Assembly (NCBI GenBank): GCA_963693365.1
Contig: CAVNZM010000001.1
Coordinates: 18,910,001 to 18,974,000, forward strand
From: Amoebidium appalachense
Lineage: Eukaryota > Ichthyosporea
DNA length: 64,000 bases
Reading direction: 5' to 3'
The notes under the pieces are model-generated. The model made no database searches. It was not told the origin of the DNA and worked only from the letters and a program-made list of their open reading frames with translations. Below, piece after piece: positions 1-43,026 of this stretch. Numbering within the stretch: the stretch's first letter is position 1; each line of letters opens with the position of its first letter. The translations under genes and the position numbers were made by a program.

Positions 1-495
1 ATTGCATGCACAAGCTTGCCTTGCCATGTAGGCAATACCCTATTGTAGAAGACACAGTACAATTTCGTGTGAATGAACATCACTGACGTCGACTGCCTGC
101 GCATGCTATCGACGACATGCATCCAAAAAATGTAAATGATTATGATAGTCCAGCTGCGATTTCCGATTGGCTGCTTTTGAGCCAGTGCACCGGGGGTGTA
201 TTCTCTTTTTGCAGCAAATTTTTCAAAATTTAGTTATTAAGTGATCATCAAATAATCTTCACACAATCGCACAAAAAAGTCAAATAATCCTTATATCTCT
301 AACTATGTATTTTATTCCGCAGTATTCTTTTTTTTCTCACGCACATGTGGTATGTAGCATGCTATTATATCAGAGCGGAGTTTTTTGCTTGCACAGCAAT
401 TGTTTTAACTTAAATGGAAAATACAAGATTCAAAGGATACGCTCCCTACTTTAGGTGTTGGGGGACAACCTTCTGCTTCCCCAGCAGGCGGAAAA
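1..495. other. Unassigned unique sequence
   Basis: Low-repeat AT-rich DNA without an open frame or RNA gene I can support. Confidence 0.5.
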
Positions 496-538
496 ATGGA
501 CCCGCCTTGTCAGGGAGCGAAGAAAGCGAAAGTGGACC
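496..538 (+). CDS. Candidate first exon of a plus-strand gene
   Basis: ATG in AAAAATGG followed by DPPCQGAKKAKVD and a consensus donor GTGAGT. A phase-compatible downstream segment (1,809-1,960, MFTASSAASLVVQLLNGSA) exists but its acceptor lacks a pyrimidine tract. The gene product was not recognised. Confidence 0.22.
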
Positions 539-727
539 GTGAGTTGAAACGAACGTGCATGCATATACGTGTCATATTCGCATCATAAATTAAATACGCT
601 GTTAGATACATGTCTTCATCCTGCAGCACTCGCACGCACGCGTTTGTGTGTGCGTGTGCACGCAGTGCGTGTGTGCGTGCGTGAGACACCGTCGATGATC
701 ACGTGAATGTACACGCTGTGTGGCCAC

Positions 728-900
728 TGTATGATACATATTGTGTGTGTGTGTGTGCGTGCGCGCGCGTGTGTGTGTGTGTTTATGGAGTGTGTGTGTG
801 CTTATGTGAGAATGTGTGTGTGGTGTGTGCACATGCATGTGTGTGTGTGTGTGGGGGGGGGGGGGGGGAGGGGGGAGGGGGATAGCGCAGTGGGGGAGGA
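728..900. repeat. (TG)n followed by G-rich tract
   Basis: Interrupted (TG)n with (CG)n patches runs to about 852 and is followed by long G runs. It separates the candidate exon at 496 from the (GA)n block. Confidence 0.9.
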
Positions 901-902
901 GA

Positions 903-31032
<30,130 letters not shown>

Positions 31033-31649
31033 TCTTTTAGCCACGAAAATGCCCAAATAGAGTGGATGTTCTCCCTCGTGAGTTGAGATGTAGAAGTGGT
31101 AGTGTTTTGAAAGGCGACCACCTGGGCAGAGACCTGGCTACCGTGTATATGCAGAGCTTTTGTCCAAGCTAGTAGTTGAAGCTACTGCATGCTAAACACA
31201 ACCGTATTCACCACTTGTAAGGCACATCCCCAGTCTTCAAAGTCACCCTTTGTGCTTTCTCCGTCTCGCTCTCTCCCTCTCTGTTCGTATGCAGATGCAT
31301 GTGCACTTGTGTCCCGCGGCGCAGCTCGGAGAGTTTTGCCGCCAAAATCCCTGTACTATTTTTAGCATATGCACGATTACGTGATCGATCTCAGGGAAGC
31401 GCTAATGTGTAAACCCCGCTGCGCTACGTGTTTGTAGGTGCAGACAAGTGGGTCGGGGGGTTGGGTGGGTAGCTGGTTGTTGCTGTTGTCGTCGGGTGGG
31501 GCCTCCGGGGGCCCGAAAGGAGGAGGAGGAGGGGGAGGGGGGGGGGGGGGGGGGGTAGGCAAGGGTAGGCAGGGATCCGGATTCGATCAGTGTTCCAGAA
31601 TGTCACGTGACCTCTACTCCACTTAATGTAAAGTAATCAGCATTTCAGT

Positions 31650-31652
31650 CTC

Positions 31653-31716
<64 letters not shown>
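31650..31716. repeat. (TC)n microsatellite
   Basis: Near-perfect TC tract with CACTC and GCTCTC interruptions at its edges. Confidence 0.95.
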
Positions 31717-31720
<4 letters not shown>

Positions 31721-31813
31721 GCTCTCGCTCTCACTCTCCCTCTCCCTCTCTTTGCCCCTCTCTCTATCCCCTCCAGGTTTTTTTTGGTTTTTTTTTTTTG
31801 GTGAGTGGGTAGG

Positions 31814-31852
<39 letters not shown>

Positions 31853-31948
31853 CGACCTTCTTCATTCCGAGGAGATGAAAAGGAGTCTCGGGAGGGAGGA
31901 GGAAGCAGGACATGTTGGTGCTACCCTCAATTCCCAAGCTCCTAGGGT

Positions 31949-32109
31949 GTGACGTAATATTTGGCACGAAATTTATTTGGCACGAGCCTGCAAAACGGTG
32001 AAAATGGGGCAGGATGTCGCCCAGGCACCGACAGGAGCTTGGGGATACCCCTGGATGTGCTCCGCTAGCGGGCTGGTGCCAAATAAATTCGTGCCACATT
32101 TTACGTCAC
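31949..32109. mobile_element. Foldback element or small MITE candidate
   Basis: Two arms of about 40 bp (31,949-31,988 and 32,071-32,109) are near-perfect inverted copies: GTGACGTAATATTTGGCACG opens one arm and its complement closes the other. About 82 bp lie between. A third partial arm follows at 32,112-32,150. Confidence 0.6.
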
Positions 32110-32472
32110 CAGGTTCGTGCCAAATTATTTGGTGCCAAATTTATTTGGGGCATAAATGGGTCGGTTCGAACTATTATGGGTCGAATCAGCTCGAATCGTT
32201 CCTGACCCGTTTTCTGACCCGTTTTTGTGGCTCATCGTTGGTGGCGTCTGATTCGAGGAATAAACTCGAAAGGCGGGCTAAGCAAGACCACGTCAACCAC
32301 GTGCAGGTGGTGGCGTACTTGAACGGGCAGTCACAGCCTGGACTGGCAGTTGACAGGTGTGACACAGCGCTAGCATCCTTATCATATTGCAGTAGGCTCA
32401 TATAAAAATAATAAAAACAGACAACACCCTTTAATGCTCGATCATAACTGACAGTACATATTTTGTGTGAGC

Positions 32473-32826
32473 ATGGGTTACAAACATGCTCGCGTCCGCA
32501 TTGGACGTGGGCAAGGCCATTGGGCTTTGCTGAGGATTCTCGTTCATGTTATCCTCGCCTTTTGTCTTTTGGCTGCAGCGGGTTCAACAAACAACCCAGA
32601 TGGGGTGAACAAAAAAGTCATTAAGGAAAACAAATCTTGGTCTAAAGATCATGCCAAGCTGGAACAGCCATTCGTTGCACGGTACATTGATTATTGCATA
32701 GCGGATCATGAGGACTCTGTCGAAGCTGGCACGTGCCCTCCCCAGCCCTTCCTCAGGGAATGGGTGTGGCATCAAACCCGTCATGGCGGCCGGATAGATG
32801 CATCTACAGCGGAGGGAGTCCATCAG
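32473..32826 (+). CDS. Candidate first exon upstream of the OTU gene
   Basis: ATG (A at -3, G at +4) opens 118 codons ending CAG|GTGATC, with a C run starting about 14 nt later as in neighbouring introns. It has a hydrophobic stretch LLRILVHVILAFCLLAAAG that could be a signal peptide or anchor, then a charged region with REWVWHQTRHGGRID. Its phase does not fit the next recognised exon at 33,987. It may be a separate secreted protein's first exon, or a linking exon may lie in 32,940-33,950. Confidence 0.5.
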
Positions 32827-33387
32827 GTGATCTCCCCCTTCCCCCCCCCCCCCCCCTCCCCCCCCCTCTCTCCCCACCACCCCCTGCCTCTTTTCCACTT
32901 TTTCTCTCCCCTCCCCTGTCTCTCTGTTCTGGGCCTTACAGGTGGTTCCTCCGTTTTAGAAGTTGTTTTTTATGTAATACGTTAGGTGTGTCCTTTTGCA
33001 TCTTGTGGATACCAATGCCTTCACCGCTCAGGCCTTCCCTTGCACTTAATCTTATGGACCTTTGTGCCTCTCCCATGATCTGTTTGGCATGGCATGCTGC
33101 CTTTTCTGCTTTGGCTTGCCTCTTATATGTTGCTATCACCCGATAGGGTATGTGTGGCAACGTGTTCCATATGTTTTGTGTGACCATTCTGTGCAGTGTA
33201 CCCACTTAAAGCCCACTCCTCCGCTTTTCCCCCTTCCCTCCCTTCCCCTTTAAGCATACAATTAGTCAAGAGGCAGTACAGGATAGTGGGTAGAGAGTTT
33301 CTGTGTGTCACGGTGTATGCCTGTGGGTGTGTGCTTGTCTGTGTGTGTATGTGCCTGTGTGTGTGTAGTGAGTGTGTGTGTGTGTTG

Positions 33388-33432
<45 letters not shown>

Positions 33433-33850
33433 CGTTTGTGTGTGTAATGTGGGTGGGTGGGTGGGTGGGTACAGAGAAGGGGAGAGGGGGGGGGGGGGGG
33501 GGGGCGTGTATGTGTGTGCCTGTGTGTGTATGTTAAAGACAGGGGAGGGGGGAAGGGGGAGAGGTCAGGGTAGGGAGAAAGGGAGGGAAGGATGGGTGGG
33601 TGGGAGGGTTGGAGGGAAGGAGGGAGGGGGAGAAAGGGTAGAGGGAGGGATGGCGGAAAAGACAGAAAGAGAGGGGCAAAGAGAGGAGGGCAGTCGGTAA
33701 AGAGGAAGGGCGGGAGGGTGGGACGGAGAGGGAGAAGGGGGAAGTGGAGAATTAGGGCAGGGGGGGGGGCCGAGAGCAAGAGGGGGGGTGGGGAGGGTGT
33801 GGGCGGTGTGTGTGTGTGTATGTGTGTGTGTATGTATGTTGTGTGTGTGT

Positions 33851-33894
<44 letters not shown>

Positions 33895-34798
33895 GGATGG
33901 GGGATTCGGTTGGGAGTGGGTTCTTTATAGACCTGGCAACCATTGACCAGCTATTCTCTCACCCTGTCTTTGTGTTCACTCTGCAGCTTATGGCAATAAT
34001 GGCAACCGTTCCTTGCCTGAGTGTGGTATGGAGGTTGGGTCTTTCGACAGTGATGGCTCTGACGATGACGATGAGGGGTCAAGTGACGAGAGCCCCGGTT
34101 CATTCAACGTGTCAACATGTGTGCGCCTAGCAGGCCGCAAGCTTAACGCCCGGCGTGCGATGCGCAAGCTGATTGGGTCTGTGCACAGCTCCGAAGGGTT
34201 TGCTTTAGCAGCACAGGACCCGGATCATCTGCTCTTCACTCTAGTGTTCTTTGACGAGGCCGTGGCAGCAGACATACAGCTTGCCAGGTGCTTCCTGCCG
34301 AACCCCCCCCCCCCCCCCCCCCCCCCTTCCCCTCCAACGCCCCCCGCTCCTCCCTCTCGCCTCTCCCCCCTTTCCCTGCAGGGCCTCCTCCCCTTTCCCC
34401 CATCCCCCTTTCCCCTCCCCCCCTCCCCCCCCCCCCCGCCCCCTTTTCTGCATCCCCCTCCCCCTCTCCTCCTTCCCACAATTCTTCCTCCCAACTGCTC
34501 CACCTCCTTACTTCCTTGCACGTATCAATCCATCTCTCCTTCCAACCCAAGTGACACCAGTTTTTTGTCAGACAACCTGCCTCCCCAGGCCCACTTATTA
34601 TGCCTGTCCTGTTCCCCTCCCCCCCCCCCTCTCCCCCCTCAGGAGGGCCTCTGCCCATTCGTCCCTCCTTTTCAAGTCCTCCATTACCTCTTACCTCCCC
34701 TAATTCTCATTATTCTCTAATAGTATACCTATATCTTCCATCCTACCTTTTTGGAAGCTCCCTGCTTCTCTTCCACCTATTTGAAAGCATCTGCATCT

Positions 34799-34835
<37 letters not shown>

Positions 34836-35181
34836 TTCATAGCCCCTCCTTCATCAGTACTCCCTTACACCTGCCCGGCCCCCTTCAGAGTGCCTAACCC
34901 CCTCCCCCCCCACACACACACCCCTCCCCTTTCACACACCTGCACACACGAACGCACCCATGCATGCACGCATGCACCCTCCCTCGCAGCCACGAGCGCA
35001 CACACTCTTATTCACTTATAGAATTGTTAATAATCTAATGCCCCCCCCCCCCCCCCCCCCCCACCCCCCCCCCCCCCAACCCCAACCCACCCACACACGC
35101 ACACACACACACACGCCAAGGTTTCCCTTGTTCTGCTCCTCGGCCTTTCCGCCTTCCCCATAATCTGTCTTTCTCTCTCTT

Positions 35182-35216
<35 letters not shown>

Positions 35217-36660
35217 CCCACCCCACTGTCACCCACCCCACCACCACTGCCCTACGTCACCCTCCCACTTCTTGTCTTTGCTTATTCTTCCTTGTGATGT
35301 GCAACACAGGGACATATCCGGGCCACCTGAGGTCCAGCAACAACGCCTTCTTCAAATTCTGGGTGCCTGGAGAATGGAGCTTATGGAAACACCCGCTGAC
35401 GGCAACTGTTTGTTTCATTCGGTGTGGCATTATATCAATCAGTATCTACAAAGCGGTCATGTAGCTACCCGTGAACACCTCAACACATTGGGGTTTACAG
35501 CTAATATGGAGCCTATAGAGGCGATTGGACGGCTACGCGAACTAATGGTAAACGAATGGCGGCGAAATCTAGCAGAATACCAAGGATTCCTTTCAAGGGT
35601 GACCCTCGCATACGTAGCTGATGATTTCCGCTGTCCTCGGCGCGCCCATTTTGCTTCTGCAGCCGGTGACGCGATGGTGCTGGGCTTAGCCAACGCACTC
35701 CGCATACCAATAACCATTTTTAGCACGATTGCCAATCACGGTGTAGTTGCGGTCACTCCACCCACCGTCATCGAACCCAACATTGCCATACCCGTATCAC
35801 TTAACGGTGCAGCAGATCATTACTCAGTGGTAATACCTCGCTTGTCGCATGCGAACAAAATCTCGGACAACAACCAAACACAGACATCACACTCAGTTGA
35901 CACGGAAAACTCGACGGAGTTGGCGTCTAACGCTAACACAACTGACACGTTCGGTGGGTTGCCCGCCAAGGGCTGCAGCTGTAATAGAAACAGTAAGGAT
36001 AGAACACGTTTTTTTTGTGGTTTTAAGAACGGCGGGGGAAAAGTGCAGGCATACGATGGGCATGAGCGTTGCATATGCGCAAAGAACAAGCGGGCATGCA
36101 CCCAGGCATGCAGGTGTGAGAATTGTGGCAACAGGTGAGCCGTATGATATGCATTTGCTACTTTTCTTCTTTTGCATCCTCTATTTGCCCACACTTGGTA
36201 CTTTATAATCGAAACCTTAACTTGGCCAAATCCAGGTATTTCTGCTTGTCCCTCTCTTTATTCCCCCCCCCCCCCCCCCCCCTTTCCCCCTCTCTCCCCC
36301 CCCCCGAGGGGAATAGGTCGAAACTCGGGTACTGTGGATGACGTGGGCCCCCCCTGAGGATGGGCTCTGCTTATTATGCATACTCTTTATGTATGGCTTG
36401 CATTCTGCATCGTGTTATCCGTTTGTTCTTGTGTACTTCGTACTTTTTGACGCATTCAAAACCCCCCCCCCCCCCCGGGAGGGGGAAAGAAAAGCCCCCT
36501 CTCCCAATCCCCTCCCCCTCCTGTATCCGTCGTTTCATGATGTCTAACCCCTCCTCCTCCCCCCCCACCTTCCCCACTGCTCACCACCTGCACACCCGCA
36601 CACCATACACAAACTTAAACACACACACGCATGCACGTGTGCACGCACACACACAGCCCC

Positions 36661-36696
<36 letters not shown>

Positions 36697-37878
36697 ACAC
36701 ACACACACACACACACACAATGCATCCGCGCATCATGGTCCATGCATACACGTGTGTGGATAGATGCACAGGTGCACGAATCCACGCACGCACGCACCCA
36801 CAGAGCACGTGTGCGCACGCACACACAAACACACATGTGTACACGTGCACGCGCATTCACACGCACACACAAACGCACATACACATGCAGTCATGGACAG
36901 CGGCCAGAGCCAAACCGTCCAGGTCGCCCGTCTACCATGCAGCTGCATTTATCCGGCGAAGGGGGGAACCTTTCCCTGAGAAGTGGTGATGGGTCCAACA
37001 CCACCCATACGGCCAACACAACAGCCACCAGGGGCAAGGCCACTGCCACGGTTCCAACGCAAAGGCGGCGCGCACGATTCACGCAAACACGAACCACAGA
37101 TCAGAATGGTTTGGAGTATTATGTGTCTGTGGGCGAGGAGGTACGTTCGGGTAGATGGTCGGATGCGGAGACCGCGTTGATTGAAAGTATTGTTATTTCG
37201 CTTGCGGAACAAAAGTTGCCGGCAACAGAGGAGGACATATTTGCACATTACCATGCAGCATTGGAGGGCAACGAGGAGGGTGTGGGGCTGGATGCCATCC
37301 TTTCCAAAACATTGAAACAAATCAAGTCAAAAATAGAACACATTGAGAAGGAAAGACGTTTGCGTAGTCAGGTGGCCGCCGAGGTGAGGGAGGAAATCGC
37401 GAGGGCTAAGGAAGCCGCTGCTAGGACAGTTACGGAGAAAGCAAGCGAGAGAGCACGAAACACGAAACGTGGGCTGAAGTCACAGAGTAATTCACAGACT
37501 GCCCCGTCAAAGAAGGCCAAGCCCAGCGGCCTTTCACGTGCAAGCACCAACACAGGTGTTGCCCCTCAGGAGCATGATCCCACCAGTTCGTCAACCGATT
37601 CGGCGGATGAATTCCAAAGCACCCAACAGTCTGGGGTGATTCCCCCTAGCCAGCACCCGCACCATCCGCAAGCGTTCCACCCCAGTTATTATCACACATA
37701 CCCGAGCACGATAGCCAGTGCACAATGTAGCGTCTGTCAACTGACTTTAGCAATCCCTCCCCATCTGTGTCATACTTACATGCAATGCTGTAGGTGCAAG
37801 GCCATGTTGTATGCTCTGGTCACCGCTTTTGGCATCCGCCTGCTCAGTTTTAGTGTCACGGATAATAGGTGGAAGTGA
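32473..37878 (+). CDS. OTU protease - CXC - SANT-like - LSD1-like zinc finger gene (span includes introns)
   Basis: Exons 2-4 (33,987-34,287; 35,310-36,134; 36,891-37,878) join in one open frame of about 703 codons. The order is an acidic stretch (SDDDD-like, near 34,050); an OTU cysteine-protease domain with ADGNCLFHSVW (Asp about 35,398, Cys about 35,407) and DHYSV (His about 35,818); a CXC-type cysteine cluster (35,967-36,130) ending CRCENCGN; a SANT/Myb-like GRWSDAETALIESIV (about 37,150); a Lys/Glu-rich coiled-coil-like stretch; and CSVCQLTL...CCRC, resembling an LSD1-type zinc finger. OTU proteases remove ubiquitin and CXC domains bind DNA in tesmin/TSO1 proteins, so a chromatin-linked deubiquitinase is inferred. 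Exon 1 (32,473-32,826) is open but ends in phase 0, whereas exon 2 needs phase 1, so an exon is missing or exon 1 is separate. I know of no named family with this domain order. Confidence 0.8.
33987..34287 (+). CDS. OTU gene exon 2 (acidic)
   Basis: The acceptor is ACTCTGCAG and the donor AG|GTGCTT. It encodes FDSDGSDDDDEGSSDE, RKLNARRAMRKLIGSV and FTLVFFDEAVAADIQLA. The phase matches exon 3 exactly. A C run starts 15 nt into the next intron. An in-frame ATG at 34,028 could be an internal start. Confidence 0.8.
35310..36134 (+). CDS. OTU gene exon 3 (OTU and CXC domains)
   Basis: The acceptor is GCAACACAG and the donor AG|GTGAGC. It holds the whole OTU core from PPEVQQQRLLQILG through the catalytic DGNCLF and DHYSV, a Ser/Thr/Asn linker, then the cysteine cluster GCSCN...FFCGF...RCICAKNKRACTQACRC. 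Catalytic residues look intact. Confidence 0.92.
36306..36461 (+). repeat. Intronic repeat family, conserved copy 2
   Basis: Starts GAGGGGAATAGGTCGAAACT and ends GACGCATTCAAA before a C run. Sense with the OTU gene, intron 3. It lacks the first about 30 bp of copies 1 and 3. Confidence 0.9.
36891..37878 (+). CDS. OTU gene exon 4 (SANT-like and zinc finger, stop)
   Basis: The acceptor is ACATGCAG, at the end of a CA-rich tract. Entry phase 2 makes CGNS across the junction. The exon continues open to TGA at 37,876-37,878. It encodes a Thr-rich head, VGEEVRSGRWSDAETALIES, a long charged helix, a Ser/His-rich linker and CSVCQLTLAIPPHLC...CCRCKAM. Confidence 0.88.
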
Positions 37879-38413
37879 GCCAATCCCTCCACGTAGTTTT
37901 TTATTTTTCTAATTGTTATTGTGGCTGCCAGCTGCTTTGGGGTCAGGTGGCAAACGTAGGGCATGTCTAGTAGGTTCGATTAGTATGGGATTTGGCATCA
38001 TGATGCCAAGACTTAGTCAATACAGTAACTTAAGAATCAGTTTGTTAGGTGTTAGTTGTAACATTTAACTTCCAGTAATGTTCAGCATGTCAGAGTGGTA
38101 GTTTATGATTGTAATGTTACTTACAGTTTAACTGTAATGTCACGGTGTATGTAGAGTATGCTGTCACATTCAATGCACACACACGGCACACACACATGAA
38201 CATGCACACACGCAACCACATACACGTCAAGCACACACTACGTATACATCCATGCATGCGACATTCGCCTTTTTAATACCTATGATATCATTACGTAGTC
38301 AAAATACCATAATAATAATGTGTAGAAGTGATTGCAGGTCACTTTCACATGCTGCAGCTGTTTTATTAATAATGACACCGTAAATTAATGGCAAGCACAC
38401 TGCAGACTCGGAT

Positions 38414-38459
<46 letters not shown>

Positions 38460-39300
38460 AAACCCCCCCCCCCCCCCCCCCCCCCCCCCCTTCCCACCTC
38501 GAAATTTTTGGGCGGGGGCGGGGGGCGGGGGCGGGGGGCGGGGGCGGGGGGGGGGGGGGGGGGGGGGGGGGGGGAGGCTTGGGGAAACGAGGGTGCAACC
38601 GACATGTTGGTCTGAGGTCGAATATCACCTATTCACCCATATATGTTATCCAACGGTTTTGCGCGGAGCGTTACTAAAAAAAGTTATTCTTCGGACTTTT
38701 TTTTTCGTGATTGGTTGCTGCTCGACATCCAATCAAACTTGATGGCGAATTGGCGATCCCTTCATATCATCAGCGCATGCATTCCAGAATCAGATCTAAG
38801 ATGCTACCCTGGTCTGGGCGCCGGCAGCGCCACACGTACACGCATACATGTATTTTCTAAAGCGCTCTTTTCAACTTGTTACATCTCCCTTCAGCCACTA
38901 CTTCCTCCCTCCCTCCCCCTTCCCCCCCCCCCCCCCCCCCCCCCACCCTCCCCCCTTTCTCCCCCCCCTTCTCCTCCTTCTCCTCGTCCCTCCCCCCACC
39001 CCCCGCCCCCTTCAGTATTTTAGGGTGGATCCGTACACTACTACGTACGTTATGATCGACCTACTCAGGGCTCGGTGCACACATTCATAAATCACATGCC
39101 GTACGTACACATGCAGTGACTGCAGACGTGCACATGCACACTGTGCCGTATGTATGCAAAAGCAACTGCCTCCCTCCCTCCCCCCCCCCCCTTCTGCGGA
39201 TCCCCCCCCCCCCCCCCCCCCCCCCTTTCACACGGACCCACCTAGACACACGTACGTGCACACGTGTGTACACGCGTCTGCCAGCTGTGTCTGTTATTTC
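37879..39300. other. Downstream region of the OTU gene
   Basis: AT-rich 3' flank with no recognised gene, then a C run, A run, C run and G run cluster (38,417-38,574), C runs near 38,924 and 39,200, and short unique stretches. Nothing coding is supported. Confidence 0.5.
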
Positions 39301-39329
39301 TCAACGTATTAGCTCATGCTCTTCTGGAC

Positions 39330-39650
39330 CCCCGCCTGTATATACCTTGTGCCTGTAACTATCATCTGTACCTTCCGTTCGTAACTACCTCGTGTTTGTA
39401 ACGATCGTCTGGAAGTTCCGTCCGTAACTATCTTGTGTCTGTACCTTCCGTCTGCCACGCTTCTATCTCGTGCCTGTATATAAAACTAAAAAAAGTAGGA
39501 ATATACCTTGTGTCTGTAACTAAATTATCGTCTGTACCTTCCGTCTGAAGTTATCGATCTTGTGTCTGTGCCGTGGCTTTCGTCTGTAACTTCCGTCGTG
39601 ACTATCTTCTCTATTTATGTCTCGCTCGTGTCTGTAATTTTCGTGTGTAA
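39330..39650. repeat. Degenerate minisatellite
   Basis: Imperfect units built from CTTGTGTCTGTAACTATC and GTCTGTACCTTCCGTC recur about eight times. Confidence 0.75.
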
Positions 39651-39699
39651 GTAATAAGAATTTAATATAATAATAATTCACGTGTGTGTTACGCATGAT

Positions 39700-39794
39700 G
39701 GCATGAAGGAGATTGAGTGGAAATGCGGGAGGAGAGGGCGGGGGAAGGGGAGAGAGGGGGGTTGAAACTGGGGGGAACAGTAGGGGATGAGGGT

Positions 39795-39833
<39 letters not shown>

Positions 39834-40106
39834 AGGATTGTCGATTTAATTAATTAACTATCAGACCCACAAGGCAAACAAAATACAGCACACATACAAA
39901 AAAACCATGATTCGTAGACAGAAAGCAAGCACACTCAAAGGATGCCCCATTCCGGCGCCCCCTCCGGTGACATCAAAAGGGCCTGCCCAAAATGTAGCCA
40001 CACACGCACACACACAGTGTACAATGACCATTGCAACCATACTATATTAGTACATATATTGACAGAGCCACAGAATATGGGTACAGGGCCGTCGAATATA
40101 GGTGGC

Positions 40107-40146
<40 letters not shown>

Positions 40147-40375
40147 ATGTGTGTGTGTGTGTGTGTTTCGAGGTGGGAGCCCGGTGTGGGGGGTGAGGGG
40201 GTGGGGGGTTGGGGGAGGGGGGGGGGGGGGGGGGGTTGGGGTGCTCCCGGAGGGGACCCGGGGAGGGAGGGAGGAAGGGGCCACTCGAGGAGATTTTGGG
40301 GTGGGGAGAGATTCAATCTGCAACTTACCTGGCTGGTCCGTCTGGAGGGGCCCGGGGGGGGAGGGGGGGAACATG
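39700..40375. repeat. Tandem duplication, copy A
   Basis: Order of landmarks: GTGGAAAT, G-rich, GGGGAACAGTAGGGG, G run, TTGTCGATTTAATT, ATTCGTAGACAGAAAGCA, GGCCTGCCCAAAATGTAGCC, (TG)n, TCGAGGTGG, CACTCGAGGAGA, CTGGTCCGTCTGG. Copy B repeats all of them. Confidence 0.85.
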
Positions 40376-40594
40376 TATGGTTTTGTCTATTTTTTTCTAT
40401 TTCTCTTCGGATATCGTTGTAAATTACTGTAGTTATTTGCATTATCTTTTGGGCATACAAATACAATTAAAGTGAAATCGTTGGATGTAACTCAGTGGCC
40501 AGGTGTAAAAAATAAAACGTGGTCCTGGAGGTAACTGACAACATCACACGAAATAAAACCAATAAAAAAGAACCAATAAGTGTCACTGAGCATG

Positions 40595-41515
<921 letters not shown>

Positions 41516-41552
<37 letters not shown>

Positions 41553-41669
41553 GGAGGGGAGGGGGGACGGAGGGGAGAGGGGGGGAGGAGGGGCGAGGGG
41601 AGGGGGGGGGAGGGGGGAGGAGGGGAGGGGGGACGGAGGGGAGAGTGGGGGAGGAGGGGCAAGGGGAGG

Positions 41670-41703
<34 letters not shown>

Positions 41704-42477
41704 GACAAATACCCCACGCCAACCCACACCAACGCAGCCAGCCCAAAAAGTAAATGCCAACGTGGCACCACATATGCAGACACACAGCAGCCACCACCAC
41801 ATAACACAACTTGGGATACAACTTCATCCCATCACTCCAAACCACATGCACACTGTCAGCACCACCACATCACGATAAGACCCCCCCCCCCCCCCCCCCG
41901 AGCCTAGGTAAATTCCATTTACCGACCCCCACCAAATAAAATGGTGGCAAATAACCGCCCCGCAACTTTGTTTTTTTGGTGAATTAAAAACACTTGTAGA
42001 AAGCCCAATCGTTGACACGTCAATCTGTTTGACAGGCGCTAAGGTTATAGATATGGTCTCCTGGGACCGGTACCCAAGAATAAATGTGCGGTGGTGCTGA
42101 AGGCGCGAGACCATAAAAAAAGGGGGGAGAAAAAAAAAAAAAGGAAAAAAAAAAAGGAAAAAAGAAAAAATGGGTTTGGGGGAGCGGGGAGGGGGGAGGG
42201 GGGGGGGGGGGGGGGGGGTTACATATTGACCGTGTGCTGCAGAATAAGAAGTAACAAATGATTAAAACCATAACAGACGGCACATTACAGCGTTTGCACA
42301 AAGAAAAAATAAAGGGTGGCGGGGGGGGGGGGGGGGGGGGGGTTGCATTAAGTGTGAAAAATATGGGGGGAGGGGAGGGGAGGCGGGAAAGGTGGAGGCC
42401 GGGGAGGGGGGAGGGGGGGGAGGCCCTGACACAGAGTATGCGTCACCAGAGTAAGAAGTGTGTTTGTGTGTGTGTGT

Positions 42478-42517
<40 letters not shown>

Positions 42518-43026
42518 TTCTTTTTCCTGGGTGGGGGAGTGAAGGAAAGAATGCCATGCGAGATAGTGATTGTACAACAGTGCAGAAATCATTGGCACCA
42601 ACATGCACTCTACGTGCCACAGTGTACCGATAAGTTGAAAGTATGTAGATGTGCATGTGCTCAATTTATTCTCATGATCTTGTTGCTTAAATACTGAGAC
42701 AAGCTACTAGATGATAATGTGAAACCTAGCAGCGGGTTTTCTGTACAAGAGAGCAAGCGCTACTCCAATTATCGACCACATGTAGGTCTTGGCGCACACA
42801 AACTTTCAAAGGAAGCTTCGTATTGAAAAATCCTTTCGTGTACAGTGTGACTATAACTACTGTGATATACGAGGTTAAAATTTCCCATACTGCCACTGAT
42901 AATACAGCCTGAGGAAGAATTGATTGCAAACGGAACGTTATCCGCAACCCGTATAACTTTAAAAAACAGCTCTACCAAGACATGAGATACACCCCTTGTA
43001 GATAGTTACAGTATGTACACTCAACA
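41516..43026. other. Intergenic region downstream of the RBR gene
   Basis: G-rich tracts (41,511-41,700; 42,190-42,218; 42,319-42,342; 42,480-42,516) followed by about 500 bp of unique DNA. No gene or RNA recognised. Confidence 0.5.

Larger units (their letters stand above)
31033..32472. promoter_or_regulatory. Shared upstream region of NUP160 and the OTU locus
   Basis: 1.4 kb between divergent start codons. It holds a (TC)n tract (31,650-31,716), a G run (about 31,816-31,851) and a foldback element (31,949-32,109). No convincing TATA or Inr could be fixed; promoter role is inferred only from position. Confidence 0.4.

Noticed and set aside
36360-36475. Short frame starting GSAYYAYSLCMACILH, repeated at 20.7 and 47.4 kb
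   Set aside because: Its conservation reflects near-identical DNA of the intronic repeat, without evidence of protein selection.
42769-42978. Frame with NVPFAINSSSGCI, recalling a cadherin repeat
   Set aside because: Too short, no flanking domain or splice context; coincidence likely.
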